A stretch of 64,000 bases of DNA from Sphingomonas sp. 67-36 (GTDB lineage Bacteria; Pseudomonadota; Alphaproteobacteria; Sphingomonadales; Sphingomonadaceae). The stretch is from assembly GCA_001897375.1 (NCBI GenBank), contig MKSU01000016.1, positions 1 to 64,000 of the forward strand. The letters run 5' to 3'. The translations under genes were made by a program, and so were the position numbers. The notes below the pieces were generated by a model that searched no databases, was not told where the DNA came from, and worked only from the letters and a program-made list of their open reading frames with translations. Below are positions 45,001-53,788 of the stretch, in pieces (position 1 is the first letter of the stretch; the number at the start of each line of letters is the position of its first letter).

Positions 45001-45421
45001 TGTCGGGCAGGTTTCCGACGTCGCCGAGCGCGCGGCGATCATCGAAGCGGCGTTGCGGGTGATCGAGGATCCGGCGCACGCCGCCCTGTTCGGGCCGGAC
45101 GCACTGGCCGAAGCGCCGGTCAGCGCGGTGCTGCCGGACGGCGTGGTCGTGGCGGGGACGGTGGACCGGCTGCTCGTCACCGACACGCTCGTCCGCATCG
45201 TCGATTTCAAGACCGGGCGGCAGGTGCCGCGCGGCGCGGACGAGGTGCCGCCTTATCACCTGCGGCAGATGGCGGCCTATGCCGCCGCGCTCGCGGTGAT
45301 CTTCCCCGGTCACCGGATCGAGGCGGCGTTGCTCTATACCGGCGGGCCGCTGCTGCTGCCGTTGTCCGCCGAGCTGCTCGCGCAGCACAAGCCCGGCTAT
45401 CGCGCGGCGGAGCAAAGCTAG
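41990..45421 (+). CDS. addA: Double-strand break repair helicase AddA
   Basis: AddA is the 1143-residue UvrD-like helicase–nuclease of AddAB. Motif I is SASAGTGKTQ near residue 30, motif Ia includes LTFTKAGAAEMA, and motif II is VLIDEAQDTNASQW near 400. Motifs V and VI appear as VMTAHGAKGLQ and FYVAATRAEERL near 780–865. The C-terminal nuclease has IVDFKTGRQVP near residue 1070 with the active-site Asp and Lys. The start is GTG within the last codons of addB. In alphaproteobacteria the order addB–addA–trxA is common and is found here. Confidence 0.94.
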   Translation: MTADALVPLPPLRGEQRTASRPDSHVWLSASAGTGKTQVLAARVFRLLLRGVEPGAILCLTFTKAGAAEMAARVSQRLAAWVRAPETVLAKDLIALGEEPTPQRVARARTLFAKVLDAPGGGLRIQTIHGFCQGLLAAFPAEAGLVPGFRPIEPREEALLMRQALADLLVDAEREGRSGPAATIGALSVRLGEEKAEGFLRDCARAGRALEGLPSGIGPHMRRALGLPGGDVEETIRAACGDDAIDRRALETIAALNRAWGTKNGVARAEAVATWLALGAEQRAAALDDLHNIWAKADGDPRSFGKGQAPQDPVYADLAMRLHGQCAELLSLRVRAAFADLLADALTVGRDYARGYAAAKRRAGAVDFDDLIAATVDLFDQPGIGEWVRFKLDQITEHVLIDEAQDTNASQWRIVRALVDEYFVGRGVHAPSTRTLFTVGDHKQAIFGFQGTDPINFVAAEHYFAGRAEEVRGEDFMADEERGLAFEKLSLVASFRSTRPVLEFVDAAIGLIGHEALGMAEAVPPHASEVPGPGVVELWPPICAGAGEGDDGEEQWIDDAVRENAARIARQVRAWLDQGLMLESKGRALRPEDVMILVKRRGELAQLLVARLYAEGVPVAGVDRLRLNAPLAVQDLLAAIRFVLQPDDDLSLASLLVSPLIGWTQEELLDRAVPRSGSLWRHLSARYRDLLAPLDAMLARADFTTPYQFLEELLSGALDGRRRLLERLGEEARDPIEELLSAALDFETSATPSLQRFLDWFDRGEVEIVRDAAQPRDAVRVMTAHGAKGLQAPLVILADATADPDAAMRSALMWTPPDLAAPLPVFRPRKDERAGEIDAVVAATDLRERQEHWRLFYVAATRAEERLVIAGSLSAKWQGVPPPESWYGLAAGTFDSLGVAGEGARTFAGIAPPTAAKPRAMKQVEPVEASAVPEWARRPAPQEQRPPRPLAPSSLGEDEVADPPPGPAMRAAAERGRLIHALFERLPAVAARDRTRAADRWLADVGQVSDVAERAAIIEAALRVIEDPAHAALFGPDALAEAPVSAVLPDGVVVAGTVDRLLVTDTLVRIVDFKTGRQVPRGADEVPPYHLRQMAAYAAALAVIFPGHRIEAALLYTGGPLLLPLSAELLAQHKPGYRAAEQS

Positions 45422-45482
45422 TCGCATGGCCGTTGAGTGCGGGCGCGCCGCATCCTAGATTGGCCGCAAAGGAGATTCACGA

Positions 45483-45806
45483 ATGGCCACCAAGAAGATC
45501 ACCGACGCGAGCTTCCACGCCGACGTCATCGCATCCGGCAAGCCGGTGCTGGTCGATTTCTGGGCGGAATGGTGCGGCCCGTGCAAGATGATCGGTCCGA
45601 GCCTGGAGGAAATCTCCGACGAGCTGGGCGAGCAGGTGACGATCGCCAAGCTCAATATCGACGAGAACCCGGACGCCCCCGGCCGTTACGGCGTGCGCGG
45701 CATCCCGACGATGATCCTGTTCAAGGGCGGAAACCCGGCCGCGACCAAGGTCGGCGCCGAGCCGAAGGGCCGGATCAAGGCGTGGCTGGAAGGCGAGCTG
45801 GGCTGA
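45483..45806 (+). CDS. trxA: Thioredoxin
   Basis: The 107-residue TrxA reduces disulphides in cytoplasmic proteins such as ribonucleotide reductase and peroxiredoxins. The active site is WAEWCGPCK near residues 28–36, and the cis-proline segment is GIPTMILFKGG. Length and fold are standard, with no extra domain. AAAGGAG sits eight bases before the ATG. It starts 61 bases after addA, so it may have its own promoter or be the last gene of the divL–addA run. Its 3' end lies three bases from the convergent glutathione transferase gene. Confidence 0.96.
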   Translation: MATKKITDASFHADVIASGKPVLVDFWAEWCGPCKMIGPSLEEISDELGEQVTIAKLNIDENPDAPGRYGVRGIPTMILFKGGNPAATKVGAEPKGRIKAWLEGELG

Positions 45807-45809
45807 CGC

Positions 45810-46421
45810 TCAGCTCAGCGGGATGGCGACCTGGCTCGCATAGCCGAGTCGCTCCCCAAGCCGGCGATACCAGTCGGCGAGACGCGGCATGTCCGGCCGC
45901 TCGATCGGCAGCGTGAACCAGGTGTGGACATAGACGCCCATCGGTATGTCGCCGATGCCGAAACGCGCGCCGGACAGCCACGGTTGGCGAGCAAGCGCTT
46001 CCTCCAGCACCGCGAGCATCTTTGCGCACGCGGCTTTCGAACGCTCGACCGCCGCCACGTCGCGCTCCTCCGGAGTCTTGCGAACGAGGTTGAGGAACGC
46101 GTCCTTTTGCGCCTCGCCATAGAGGAACTGCCAGTCCATCCAGCGATCGGCCAGCGCGCGATCGCGTGGTGAACCGGGCCATAGCCCGCCGTCCGGATGG
46201 CTGTCCGCGAGATAGCGGAGGATCGCATTCGATTCCCACAGCACGAAATCGCCGTCCTCGATCGTCGGGATCAGGCGGTTGGGATTCTTCGCCAGATAGG
46301 CGGCGTCCATGCCGAACGCGCCGCCCACGTCGATCCGTTCATAGGGCAGGGCCAGCTCCTCCGCGAGCCATACCACCTTCTTGACGTTATGCGAGTTGAG
46401 ACGGCCCCAGATGCGCAGCAT
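45810..46421 (-). CDS. Glutathione S-transferase family protein
   Basis: The 203-residue protein has an N-terminal thioredoxin-like domain (WGRLNSHNVKKVVWLAEELALPYE opening, quoted in part) with a likely catalytic Ser/Asn in the RLNSHN segment. NPNRLIPTIEDGDFVLWESNAILRYLA (quoted in part) carries the cis-Pro and ESNAI motifs. An all-helical C-terminal domain has the FGIGDIPMG capping Asp. It is likely a cytoplasmic transferase; its substrate is unknown. The ATG at 46421 follows the argJ stop by two bases, so it is probably co-transcribed with argJ. An upstream in-frame ATG inside argJ is less likely. Confidence 0.9.
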   Translation of the reverse strand: MLRIWGRLNSHNVKKVVWLAEELALPYERIDVGGAFGMDAAYLAKNPNRLIPTIEDGDFVLWESNAILRYLADSHPDGGLWPGSPRDRALADRWMDWQFLYGEAQKDAFLNLVRKTPEERDVAAVERSKAACAKMLAVLEEALARQPWLSGARFGIGDIPMGVYVHTWFTLPIERPDMPRLADWYRRLGERLGYASQVAIPLS

Positions 46422-46423
46422 GG

Positions 46424-47650
46424 TCAGCTCCGATAATCGGCGTTGATCGAGATATAGCCGTGGGTCAGATCGCACGTCCAAACGGTCGCGCGGCCGTCGC
46501 CGAGGCCGAGATCGACGCCGATCTCCACCTCGCGGCCCTTGAGATGCGCGGCGATGGGGGCCTCGTCATAGCCCTCCACCGCCAGCCCCTCGCGCGCCAC
46601 CTGCGTCGCGCCGAAGCGGATCGCGAGGCGATCGCGCTCGGCCGGCTCGCCCGCCTTGCCGACCGCCATCACCACGCGGCCCCAATTGGCGTCCTCGCCG
46701 GCGATCGCGGTCTTGACCAAGGGGGAGTTGGCGATCGACATGGCGATGCGATGCGCGCTGGCGTCGCTCTCTGCGCCCTCCACGGTGATCTCGATCAGCT
46801 TTTGCGCGCCCTCGCCGTCACGCACCACCAGCATCGCGAGCTGGCGGCACAAGTCGGCGAGCGCCGCGCGGAAGGCGTCCGCGCCGGGGCTGTCGTCGCC
46901 GGAGAGCGGGGCGTTGCCCGCCTTGCCGGTGGCGAAGGCCAGCACGGTGTCGCTGGTCGAGGTGTCGCCGTCCACCGTGATGCACGAGAAGGTGCGGCCG
47001 TTCGCCGCCGACAGCGCGGATTGCAGGAAAGTTGGCTCGACGGCGGCGTCGGTGAAGATGAAGCCGAGCATCGTCGCCATGTCCGGCGCGATCATGCCCG
47101 ATCCCTTGATGATGCCGACCAGGGTGACTGTCCGGCCGTCGATCACCGCGCGGGTCATCGCGCCCTTGGGATAGGTGTCGGTGGTGCCGATCGCTTCGGC
47201 CGCCGCGAGCCAGTCGCACGGCTCGGCGGTGAAGGCCGCGTCCAGCCCGGCCTCCGCCTTGTCGATCGGGAGCGGCACGCCGATCACCCCGGTCGAGGCG
47301 ACGAACACGTCGGAAGGCTGGCAGCCGAGATGCCCCGCCGCGCGCGCCGCGATTGCCTCCACCGCCGCGCGCCCGCGATTGCCGGTGAAGGCGTTCGAGT
47401 TGCCGGCGTTGACCACCAGCGCGCGGGCGCTGCCCAGCACCAGCGCCTTGCGGCACCATTCCACTTCCGGCGATGGGCATTTCGATTGCGTCAGCACCCC
47501 GGCGACCGCCGTCCCCGCATCGAGCGTGACGAAGGTGAGGTCGCAGCGGTCCCATTGCTTGTAGCGCGCGCGGGCGACGCGCAGCATCGCGCCGGCGACG
47601 GCGGGCAGGTCGGGAAAAGGCGTGGCGAGCGGGGAGGTAGACGTGGACAT
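46424..47650 (-). CDS. argJ: Bifunctional glutamate N-acetyltransferase/amino-acid acetyltransferase ArgJ
   Basis: ArgJ recycles the acetyl group from N-acetylornithine to glutamate in arginine synthesis. The 408-residue precursor cleaves itself before the nucleophilic Thr in the conserved KGAMTRAVI segment (near residue 195), giving alpha and beta chains. ASTGVIG, NAGNSNAFTG and the C-terminal GEDANWGR pattern are characteristic. Whether the second activity (acetyl-CoA use) is present cannot be told from sequence. The ATG at 47650 begins the conserved N-terminus. gst follows directly. It is divergent from the TonB-like gene across only about 44 bases, so the two promoters must be compact. 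Confidence 0.95.
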   Translation of the reverse strand: MSTSTSPLATPFPDLPAVAGAMLRVARARYKQWDRCDLTFVTLDAGTAVAGVLTQSKCPSPEVEWCRKALVLGSARALVVNAGNSNAFTGNRGRAAVEAIAARAAGHLGCQPSDVFVASTGVIGVPLPIDKAEAGLDAAFTAEPCDWLAAAEAIGTTDTYPKGAMTRAVIDGRTVTLVGIIKGSGMIAPDMATMLGFIFTDAAVEPTFLQSALSAANGRTFSCITVDGDTSTSDTVLAFATGKAGNAPLSGDDSPGADAFRAALADLCRQLAMLVVRDGEGAQKLIEITVEGAESDASAHRIAMSIANSPLVKTAIAGEDANWGRVVMAVGKAGEPAERDRLAIRFGATQVAREGLAVEGYDEAPIAAHLKGREVEIGVDLGLGDGRATVWTCDLTHGYISINADYRS

Positions 47651-47694
47651 GCCCGCGCCATAGACTCCCGCCCGGCGCGGCAAAAGGGGTGAGC

Positions 47695-48225
47695 GTGAGC
47701 GAGGATGAGGTGAAGCGCGAACGGGACGAAGCGGGACTGGATGTGCGCGGCGTCGCCGTCACGCTGATCTGCGCGGTGCTCGGCCTCGGCATCGTCTTTC
47801 TCGTCGCACTGCAGCTTCAGCAATGGGTGGACAGGGCGGGCGAGCATTTCGCCGCCTGGAAACGCGGCATCGAGCAGCCCCGGCCGGCGGCGGAGCAGCC
47901 CGCGCGAACGATCCCCTCGCGCGATCCGGCGAAGGCGAACAAGCCCGCGCAGGCCGACCTCACCGGCGCCTTCACGGAAAACAGCTATCCGCCAGAAGCG
48001 CTCCGGCGCGGCGAGCAGGGGCGAACAGTGGCCGATCTCGCCATTGACGCCACCGGCGCGCCGACCGGCTGCAAGGTCGTGACGAGCAGCGGATCGCGCG
48101 CGCTCGACGAGGCGACCTGCCGGATCGCGCTTCAGCGGATTCACTATCAGCCGGCACGCGATGCGAAGGGCGATGCGGTTGCCGGTATGCTGCGCCTCCC
48201 GGTCAAATGGGTGATCCCGGAGTGA
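47695..48225 (+). CDS. TonB-family C-terminal domain protein
   Basis: The product is about 176 residues. A cytoplasmic N-terminus with charged residues precedes one membrane helix (about residues 21–42), a proline-rich linker (QPRPAAEQP) and a C-terminal domain of the TonB type (ENSYPPEALRRGEQGRTVADLAID, quoted in part, then a DEATCRIALQRIHYQPA end). Such proteins transduce energy to outer-membrane receptors or act in other envelope roles. The start is taken as GTG at 47695, because AAAAGGGG lies five bases upstream; GTG at 47689 would leave no spacing. No ExbB/ExbD is adjacent. Confidence 0.8.
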   Translation: MSEDEVKRERDEAGLDVRGVAVTLICAVLGLGIVFLVALQLQQWVDRAGEHFAAWKRGIEQPRPAAEQPARTIPSRDPAKANKPAQADLTGAFTENSYPPEALRRGEQGRTVADLAIDATGAPTGCKVVTSSGSRALDEATCRIALQRIHYQPARDAKGDAVAGMLRLPVKWVIPE

Positions 48226-48293
48226 CACAATACGGGCGATCCCGGCGAAAACGGTTGGACGTTTGCGGGCGGCGTCCCTATGTCTTCGCGCGC

Positions 48294-48548
48294 ATGAACC
48301 TGCTGCTGCTCCTTTCCGCCCTGCTGTCCGCGCTGACCGGCGTCGGCGCGCGCGTCGCGGGGCCACAGCCGGTGCAGGCCGTGGCGCAGGAGCAGACGGT
48401 GCGTCAGGCGCCGCTGGTGGTTGCGGCGCGGCCGATCCTGCGCCCGGCGGCATCGCTGCCGGCGCTCGCTACCATCGCGGGCGGCTTGTCCGTTCCCGCC
48501 GATCTGGTTTCCGCCATTCCCGCCTGGGTGGATCGCCGGCGCGAATAA
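48294..48548 (+). CDS. Small exported hypothetical ORF directly upstream of secA
   Basis: The 84-residue ORF starts with MNLLLLLSALLSALTGVGARVAG (quoted in part), which looks like a signal sequence, and continues as a proline- and alanine-rich tail (RPILRP, SAIPAW) with no recognised fold. It lies 114 bases before secA in the same direction, the place where the arrest peptide SecM precedes secA in enterobacteria. There is no sequence match to the SecM arrest motif that I can see. Two GC-rich hairpins follow (48549–48563 and 48612–48628). It may be a real leader, or only an open frame. Confidence 0.5.
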   Translation: MNLLLLLSALLSALTGVGARVAGPQPVQAVAQEQTVRQAPLVVAARPILRPAASLPALATIAGGLSVPADLVSAIPAWVDRRRE

Positions 48549-48628
48549 GGCGCCCGATGCGCCGGGCAGCACGTTTGCCCTTCGCATTCTCTCACCGCTG
48601 AACAATTGCGTGCCGCGTTCGCCGCGGC
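48549..48628 (+). promoter_or_regulatory. Hairpins between small ORF and secA
   Basis: Two short inverted repeats occupy the secA leader. The first, GGCGC–CCGAT–GCGCC at 48549–48563, begins right after the small ORF's TAA stop. The second, GCCGCG–TTCGC–CGCGGC at 48612–48628, lies about 25 bases before the AGGA ribosome-binding site of secA. They could form a structured leader; without homologues this is only suggestive. Confidence 0.4.
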
Positions 48629-48662
48629 GTCGCGTCAATCCAGTATCTACAGGAAATCCGCC

Positions 48663-51398
48663 ATGTTCGCTGGCTTCGCCAAGTCGCTTTTCGGTTCCTC
48701 CAACGATCGCTACGTCCGCTCGCTCAAGCCCGTCATCAACAAGATCGCCTCGTTCGAGCCGGCGCTTGAGGCGATGGACGATGCGACGCTCGCCAACCAG
48801 ACCGTGCTGTTCCGCGAACGGCTCGCCAATGGCGAGACGCTCGACCAACTCCTGCCCGAAGCCTTCGCCACGGTGCGCGAGGCGGCGCGGCGTGTGTTGG
48901 GCCAGCGCCATTACGACGTGCAGATGATCGGCGGCATCGTGCTCCATCGCGGCGAGATCGCGGAGATGCGCACCGGCGAGGGCAAGACCCTGGTCGCGAC
49001 GCTCGCCACCTATCTCAACGCGCTGCCGGGGACGGGCGTTCACGTCGTCACCGTCAACGACTATCTCGCCAGCCGCGACGCGGACTGGATGGGGCGGGTC
49101 TATCGCTTCCTCGGCCTCACCACCGGCGTCATCATCCCGAACCTGTCGGACGAGGAGCGGCGCGCGGCCTATGCCGCCGACATCACCTACGGCACGAACA
49201 ACGAGTTCGGCTTCGATTACCTGCGCGACAACATGAAGTATGAGCGCAACCAGATGGTGCAGCGCGCCTTCAGCTTCGCGATCGTCGACGAGGTGGACTC
49301 GATCCTGATCGACGAGGCGCGCACCCCGCTCATCATCTCCGGCCCGACCGACGACAAGTCCGAGCTGTACGTCAGCGTCGATGCGGTGGTGAAGCAGCTC
49401 ACCCCCGACGATTACGAGAAGGACGAGAAGCAGCGCAGCATCGTCCTGACCGAGGACGGCACTGAAAAGGCCGAGCGGCTGCTGGAGGCGGCTGGGCTGC
49501 TCAAGGGCAGCAACCTCTATGATTTCGAGAATACGCAGGTGGTCCACCACCTGAACCAGTCCCTGCGCGCCAACGTGATGTTCAAGGCCGACACCGACTA
49601 TATCGTCAAGGACGGCAAGGTCATCATCATCGACGAGTTCACCGGCCGCATGATGGACGGCCGGCGCTGGTCGGACGGCCTGCACCAGGCGGTCGAGGCG
49701 AAGGAGGGCGTGACGATCGAGCCGGAAAACCAGACGATGGCCTCGATCACCTTCCAGAATTATTTCCGCATGTATCCCAAGCTTTCGGGCATGACCGGCA
49801 CCGCCGCGACCGAGGCGGCGGAATTCTACGACATCTACAAGATGAACGTCGTCACCATCCCGACGAACCTGCCGGTGCAGCGCGTCGATGAGGAGGACGA
49901 GTTCTACAAGAACACCCACGACAAGTTCCGCGCGATCGCCCGCAAGATCCGCGAGCATGCGCAAAAGGGCCAGCCGGTGCTGGTCGGCACCGTCTCGATC
50001 GAGAAATCCGAGATGCTGAGCGAGTTCCTCAATCAGGAGGGCGTCGATCATTCGGTGCTGAACGCGCGCTATCACGAGCAGGAGGCGCATATCGTGGCGC
50101 AGGCCGGGCGGCTCGGCGCGGTGACGATCGCCACCAACATGGCCGGTCGCGGCACCGACATCCAGCTTGGCGGCAACCTCGAATTCCGTGTCGAGGACGA
50201 ACTGGCCGGGATGCCCGAGGGGCCGGAGCGCGACGCGGCGATCGAGGCGATCAGGGCCGAAATCGCGGCCGAAAAGCAAAGGGTGCTGGAGGCCGGCGGC
50301 CTGTTCGTGCTCGGCACCGAGCGCCACGAAAGCCGGCGCATCGACAACCAGCTTCGCGGCCGTTCGGGCCGTCAGGGCGATCCGGGCCTCAGCCGTTTCT
50401 ACCTCAGCCTCGACGACGATCTGCTGCGCATCTTCGGGCCGGACACGTTGTTCGCGCGGATGATGCGCAGCAACATCGAGGACGGCGAGGCGATCGGCTC
50501 CAAGTGGCTCACCAAGGCGATCGAGACCGCGCAGAAGAAGGTCGAGGCGCGCAACTACGACATCCGCAAGCAGGTCGTCGAATATGACGACGTGATGAAC
50601 GACCAGCGCAAGGTGATCTACGAGCAGCGCGCGGACATCATGGATGCCGAGACGGTCGGCGACGTGGTGGCGGACATGCGCGCGGAGACGGTCAACGCGG
50701 TCGTCGGCGAATCCTGCCCGCCGAACTCCTATCCCGAGCAATGGAACGTCCCCGGGATGAAGGAGCGCGTCGCCGAGCTGCTCAACCTGACCCCGGCGAT
50801 CGACGACTGGCTGACCGAGGAATCGATCGATCCCGAACTGGTGACCGAACGCATCCAGGCCGAGGCCGACGCGATGGTCGCGGCCAAGGCGGCCGATCTC
50901 GAGCCGGAGACCTGGACGCAGATCGAGAAATCGATCCTGCTCCAGAACCTCGATCACCACTGGAAGGAGCATCTCGCGACGCTCGACGCGCTGCGGCAGG
51001 TCGTCCACCTGCGCGCCTATGCGCAGAAGACGCCGATCAACGAATACAAGCAGGAGGCGTTCGCGCTGTTCCAGCGGATGCTCGACGCGATCCGCGAGGA
51101 TGTGACGCGCACGATTGCCTATGCGCAGTTCCGCATGCAGCCGCCGCCCGAACTGCCGGAGCTGCCTGACTTCATCACCACGCACTTCGATCCGTTCTCG
51201 GGCGAGGACGATTCGGCCGATATCGACGCGGGCACGCTCGGCATCGTCGCCAGCCAGCTTCCGCCGCTCCAGATCGCGCAACCCACCGCCGCCGAGATCG
51301 GCGAGGACCCGGAAAGCTGGAAAGGCGTGGTGAGCCGCAATGCGCCGTGCCCGTGCGGCTCGGGGCGCAAATACAAGCATTGCCACGGCGCAGTATGA
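48663..51398 (+). CDS. secA: Preprotein translocase ATPase SecA
   Basis: SecA is the ATPase that pushes preproteins through SecYEG. The 911-residue product is of standard length. The Walker A motif EMRTGEGKT lies near residue 100, and the [20 protein letters not shown]-box segment is near 210 (quoted in part). Also visible are a [11 protein letters not shown] region and the motif VI set [14 protein letters not shown] and [11 protein letters not shown]. The C-terminus carries the zinc-binding [16 protein letters not shown], which contacts SecB and ribosomes. AGGA precedes the ATG at 48663. It is followed by a strong bidirectional terminator. secD, secF and yajC are elsewhere in this window. 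Confidence 0.97.
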   Translation: MFAGFAKSLFGSSNDRYVRSLKPVINKIASFEPALEAMDDATLANQTVLFRERLANGETLDQLLPEAFATVREAARRVLGQRHYDVQMIGGIVLHRGEIAEMRTGEGKTLVATLATYLNALPGTGVHVVTVNDYLASRDADWMGRVYRFLGLTTGVIIPNLSDEERRAAYAADITYGTNNEFGFDYLRDNMKYERNQMVQRAFSFAIVDEVDSILIDEARTPLIISGPTDDKSELYVSVDAVVKQLTPDDYEKDEKQRSIVLTEDGTEKAERLLEAAGLLKGSNLYDFENTQVVHHLNQSLRANVMFKADTDYIVKDGKVIIIDEFTGRMMDGRRWSDGLHQAVEAKEGVTIEPENQTMASITFQNYFRMYPKLSGMTGTAATEAAEFYDIYKMNVVTIPTNLPVQRVDEEDEFYKNTHDKFRAIARKIREHAQKGQPVLVGTVSIEKSEMLSEFLNQEGVDHSVLNARYHEQEAHIVAQAGRLGAVTIATNMAGRGTDIQLGGNLEFRVEDELAGMPEGPERDAAIEAIRAEIAAEKQRVLEAGGLFVLGTERHESRRIDNQLRGRSGRQGDPGLSRFYLSLDDDLLRIFGPDTLFARMMRSNIEDGEAIGSKWLTKAIETAQKKVEARNYDIRKQVVEYDDVMNDQRKVIYEQRADIMDAETVGDVVADMRAETVNAVVGESCPPNSYPEQWNVPGMKERVAELLNLTPAIDDWLTEESIDPELVTERIQAEADAMVAAKAADLEPETWTQIEKSILLQNLDHHWKEHLATLDALRQVVHLRAYAQKTPINEYKQEAFALFQRMLDAIREDVTRTIAYAQFRMQPPPELPELPDFITTHFDPFSGEDDSADIDAGTLGIVASQLPPLQIAQPTAAEIGEDPESWKGVVSRNAPCPCGSGRKYKHCHGAV

Positions 51399-51445
51399 GG
51401 TGAGGTGAGGGCGGGCAGCGTGCCGGCTCTTGCTCCCGACAAGCA

Positions 51446-51481
51446 AAAGGGCGGCGGATCGTTGGTGATCCGCCGCCCTTT
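51446..51481. terminator. Bidirectional terminator between secA and lipoprotein gene
   Basis: A perfect 15-base inverted repeat (arms AAAGGGCGGCGGATC and its complement) encloses a GTTGGT loop. It is flanked by an A-run on the left and TTT/CTTT on the right, so it can work as a rho-independent terminator in both directions for secA and the convergent lipoprotein gene. Confidence 0.92.
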
Positions 51482-51500
51482 CTTTGCCTGTCGCCGAAAA

Positions 51501-52079
51501 TCAGGGTTTCGGCATCACAACGCTCGGGCCGATCTTGTCGATGACGTCGCGCGCGTTGAAGGCGCGAACCTCGTCGCGCGCCGGCGTGCCCTTGCGCATC
51601 AGAATCTCCGCCGAAGCCTCGTAACGATCGACGGTGCGCACATCGACGTTATCGCCCCAGAACGGGTCGCCCCACCACGGGTCCCACGCGCGCCAGCCGA
51701 AGCCGCGGCCGTAATAGCGCCACGACGGCCCCCACCAGCCGCCCATGCCGAAGCTCGGCCCCGGCGTGGAGTAGGTCTGCGCCTGGCGATCGGTCGAGCG
51801 ATCGACCATCACGAAATAGTCATAGCCGTTCTGGACCGTCAGTTCGGCCGCGCGATAGAGCAGGTAGCGCTCCACCGTGTCGCGATCGGTGACGGTGTTG
51901 CCCGCGAACGTGACCAGCCAGCGGTCCGTCTCGATCTGCCGGTCGCTATAGCCGGTGCGGTAGAATCCCTTGCCCGTCGCCGGGCGGTAAGTGGTCTCGG
52001 TCGCGCACCCGCTGACAAGCAGCGCGCCCGAGGCGATCGCCGCTAAAATCGTGCCGCGACCCTTGAGATGCTTGATCAT
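51501..52079 (-). CDS. CC0125/CC1285-family lipoprotein
   Basis: The 192-residue protein has a lipoprotein signal peptide ending in the lipobox LVSGC (Cys near residue 25). After it comes the family pattern YRPATGKGFYRTGYSD and RYLLYRAAELTVQNGYDYFVMVD (quoted in part), known from Caulobacter CC0125/CC1285. A central stretch is unusually rich in Trp, Gly and Tyr (GMGGWWGPSWRYYGRGFG). It is probably anchored in the outer membrane; its function is unknown. A GGAGATAG box precedes the ATG. It converges with secA across the bidirectional terminator. Confidence 0.85.
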   Translation of the reverse strand: MIKHLKGRGTILAAIASGALLVSGCATETTYRPATGKGFYRTGYSDRQIETDRWLVTFAGNTVTDRDTVERYLLYRAAELTVQNGYDYFVMVDRSTDRQAQTYSTPGPSFGMGGWWGPSWRYYGRGFGWRAWDPWWGDPFWGDNVDVRTVDRYEASAEILMRKGTPARDEVRAFNARDVIDKIGPSVVMPKP

Positions 52080-52142
52080 CTTCTATCTCCATACCCGTCA
52101 CGCCGACGGTTTCCCCGATCATGGGGCATGACGACGAAACGT

Positions 52143-52168
52143 GCGATGAACGCGCCGGGTTTCATCGC
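52143..52168. repeat. 8-bp inverted repeat upstream of the lipoprotein gene
   Basis: GCGATGAA and TTCATCGC form a perfect 8-base stem around a 10-base GC-rich loop. It lies between the CHAP gene stop (52213) and the lipoprotein gene start (52079), both leftward, so it may be a terminator for the CHAP gene or an operator for the lipoprotein gene. There is no T-run next to it in the leftward direction. Confidence 0.5.
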
Positions 52169-52212
52169 GCAAATCCGGGCCGGAAGCGAAACATTTTTTG
52201 CCGTGCGGACAC

Positions 52213-52773
52213 TTACCGCGCCGCGCGTCCGGCGTCCGGGACATAGGCGTCGATCAGCGCGCCAACATAATCGGGATTGCGCGAGGTGAGTTCGGGCGAG
52301 GGCTGGCCCGGCGCGTAGATGAAGCCGTTGACGCTGTAGATCGTGCCGCCCAGCCCCTGGGAGTCGCGATACCAGACCTTCACCTCGCTCCAGTCGTTGC
52401 GCGGCGACACGTCGTAGAGCGTCACGTCCTGCTCGGTGTGGCCGCGCGCGCCGTCGATGCGGGACCAGTTGGCGTGGGTGAGCATCAGCACGCGCCGCTC
52501 CACGATGCGGCTGACCACCGCGACATGGCCGAGCGGCAGGCGGGCCTGCTTCGCGAAGGCGATGACCGCGCCGATCTTCGGCTGGTGCCCGCGCGGATAG
52601 CGGCCCTCCGCCTGATCCCACCATGTCCAGGCGTCGCCGTAGATCTGGATGCCCGACGCGGCGCGCGCGAACGGCACGCATTGCCCGACATAGTCCAGCA
52701 GCGCCGCGGACGCCGGAACGGCCGACGCGGCAACGGCAAAGCCCATCAGGCCGGAGGAAAATCGTCTAAACAC
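52213..52773 (-). CDS. CHAP-domain (putative peptidoglycan amidase) protein
   Basis: The 186-residue protein begins with a signal peptide (RRFSSGLMGFAVAASAVPASA) and continues with a CHAP domain. The catalytic Cys is in VGQCVPFAR near residue 32, and the His lies in LGHVAVVSRI near 82. CHAP enzymes are cysteine amidases or endopeptidases acting on peptidoglycan; this one is short, with no extra wall-binding domain. The start appears to be GTG, with GAGAG about eight bases upstream; an ATG ten codons later would cut into the signal peptide. The 115 bases up to the MoxR gene carry no other feature I can support. Confidence 0.87.
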   Translation of the reverse strand: MFRRFSSGLMGFAVAASAVPASAALLDYVGQCVPFARAASGIQIYGDAWTWWDQAEGRYPRGHQPKIGAVIAFAKQARLPLGHVAVVSRIVERRVLMLTHANWSRIDGARGHTEQDVTLYDVSPRNDWSEVKVWYRDSQGLGGTIYSVNGFIYAPGQPSPELTSRNPDYVGALIDAYVPDAGRAAR

Positions 52774-52889
52774 CCGCCGCTCTCTCAGCTTGCACTGATG
52801 GCGGAATGGTTACTTCTATTGGTTAACAACCGGTTAGCGCCGGGCGCGAATCGTCGCGCGAGGGACTCGCTTCGTCGCTTTGGCCGCTC

Positions 52890-53744
<855 letters not shown>

Positions 53745-53788
53745 GCCCTCATCCCGTTCATTTCAAAAACCCGGTATGGCGATAGCGG

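Noticed and set aside
48147-51446. Very long open frame (about 1100 codons) antisense to secA
   Set aside because: It mirrors SecA codon structure in high-GC DNA; the translation is low-complexity Arg/Val/His-rich with no family features, and SecA on the other strand is certain.
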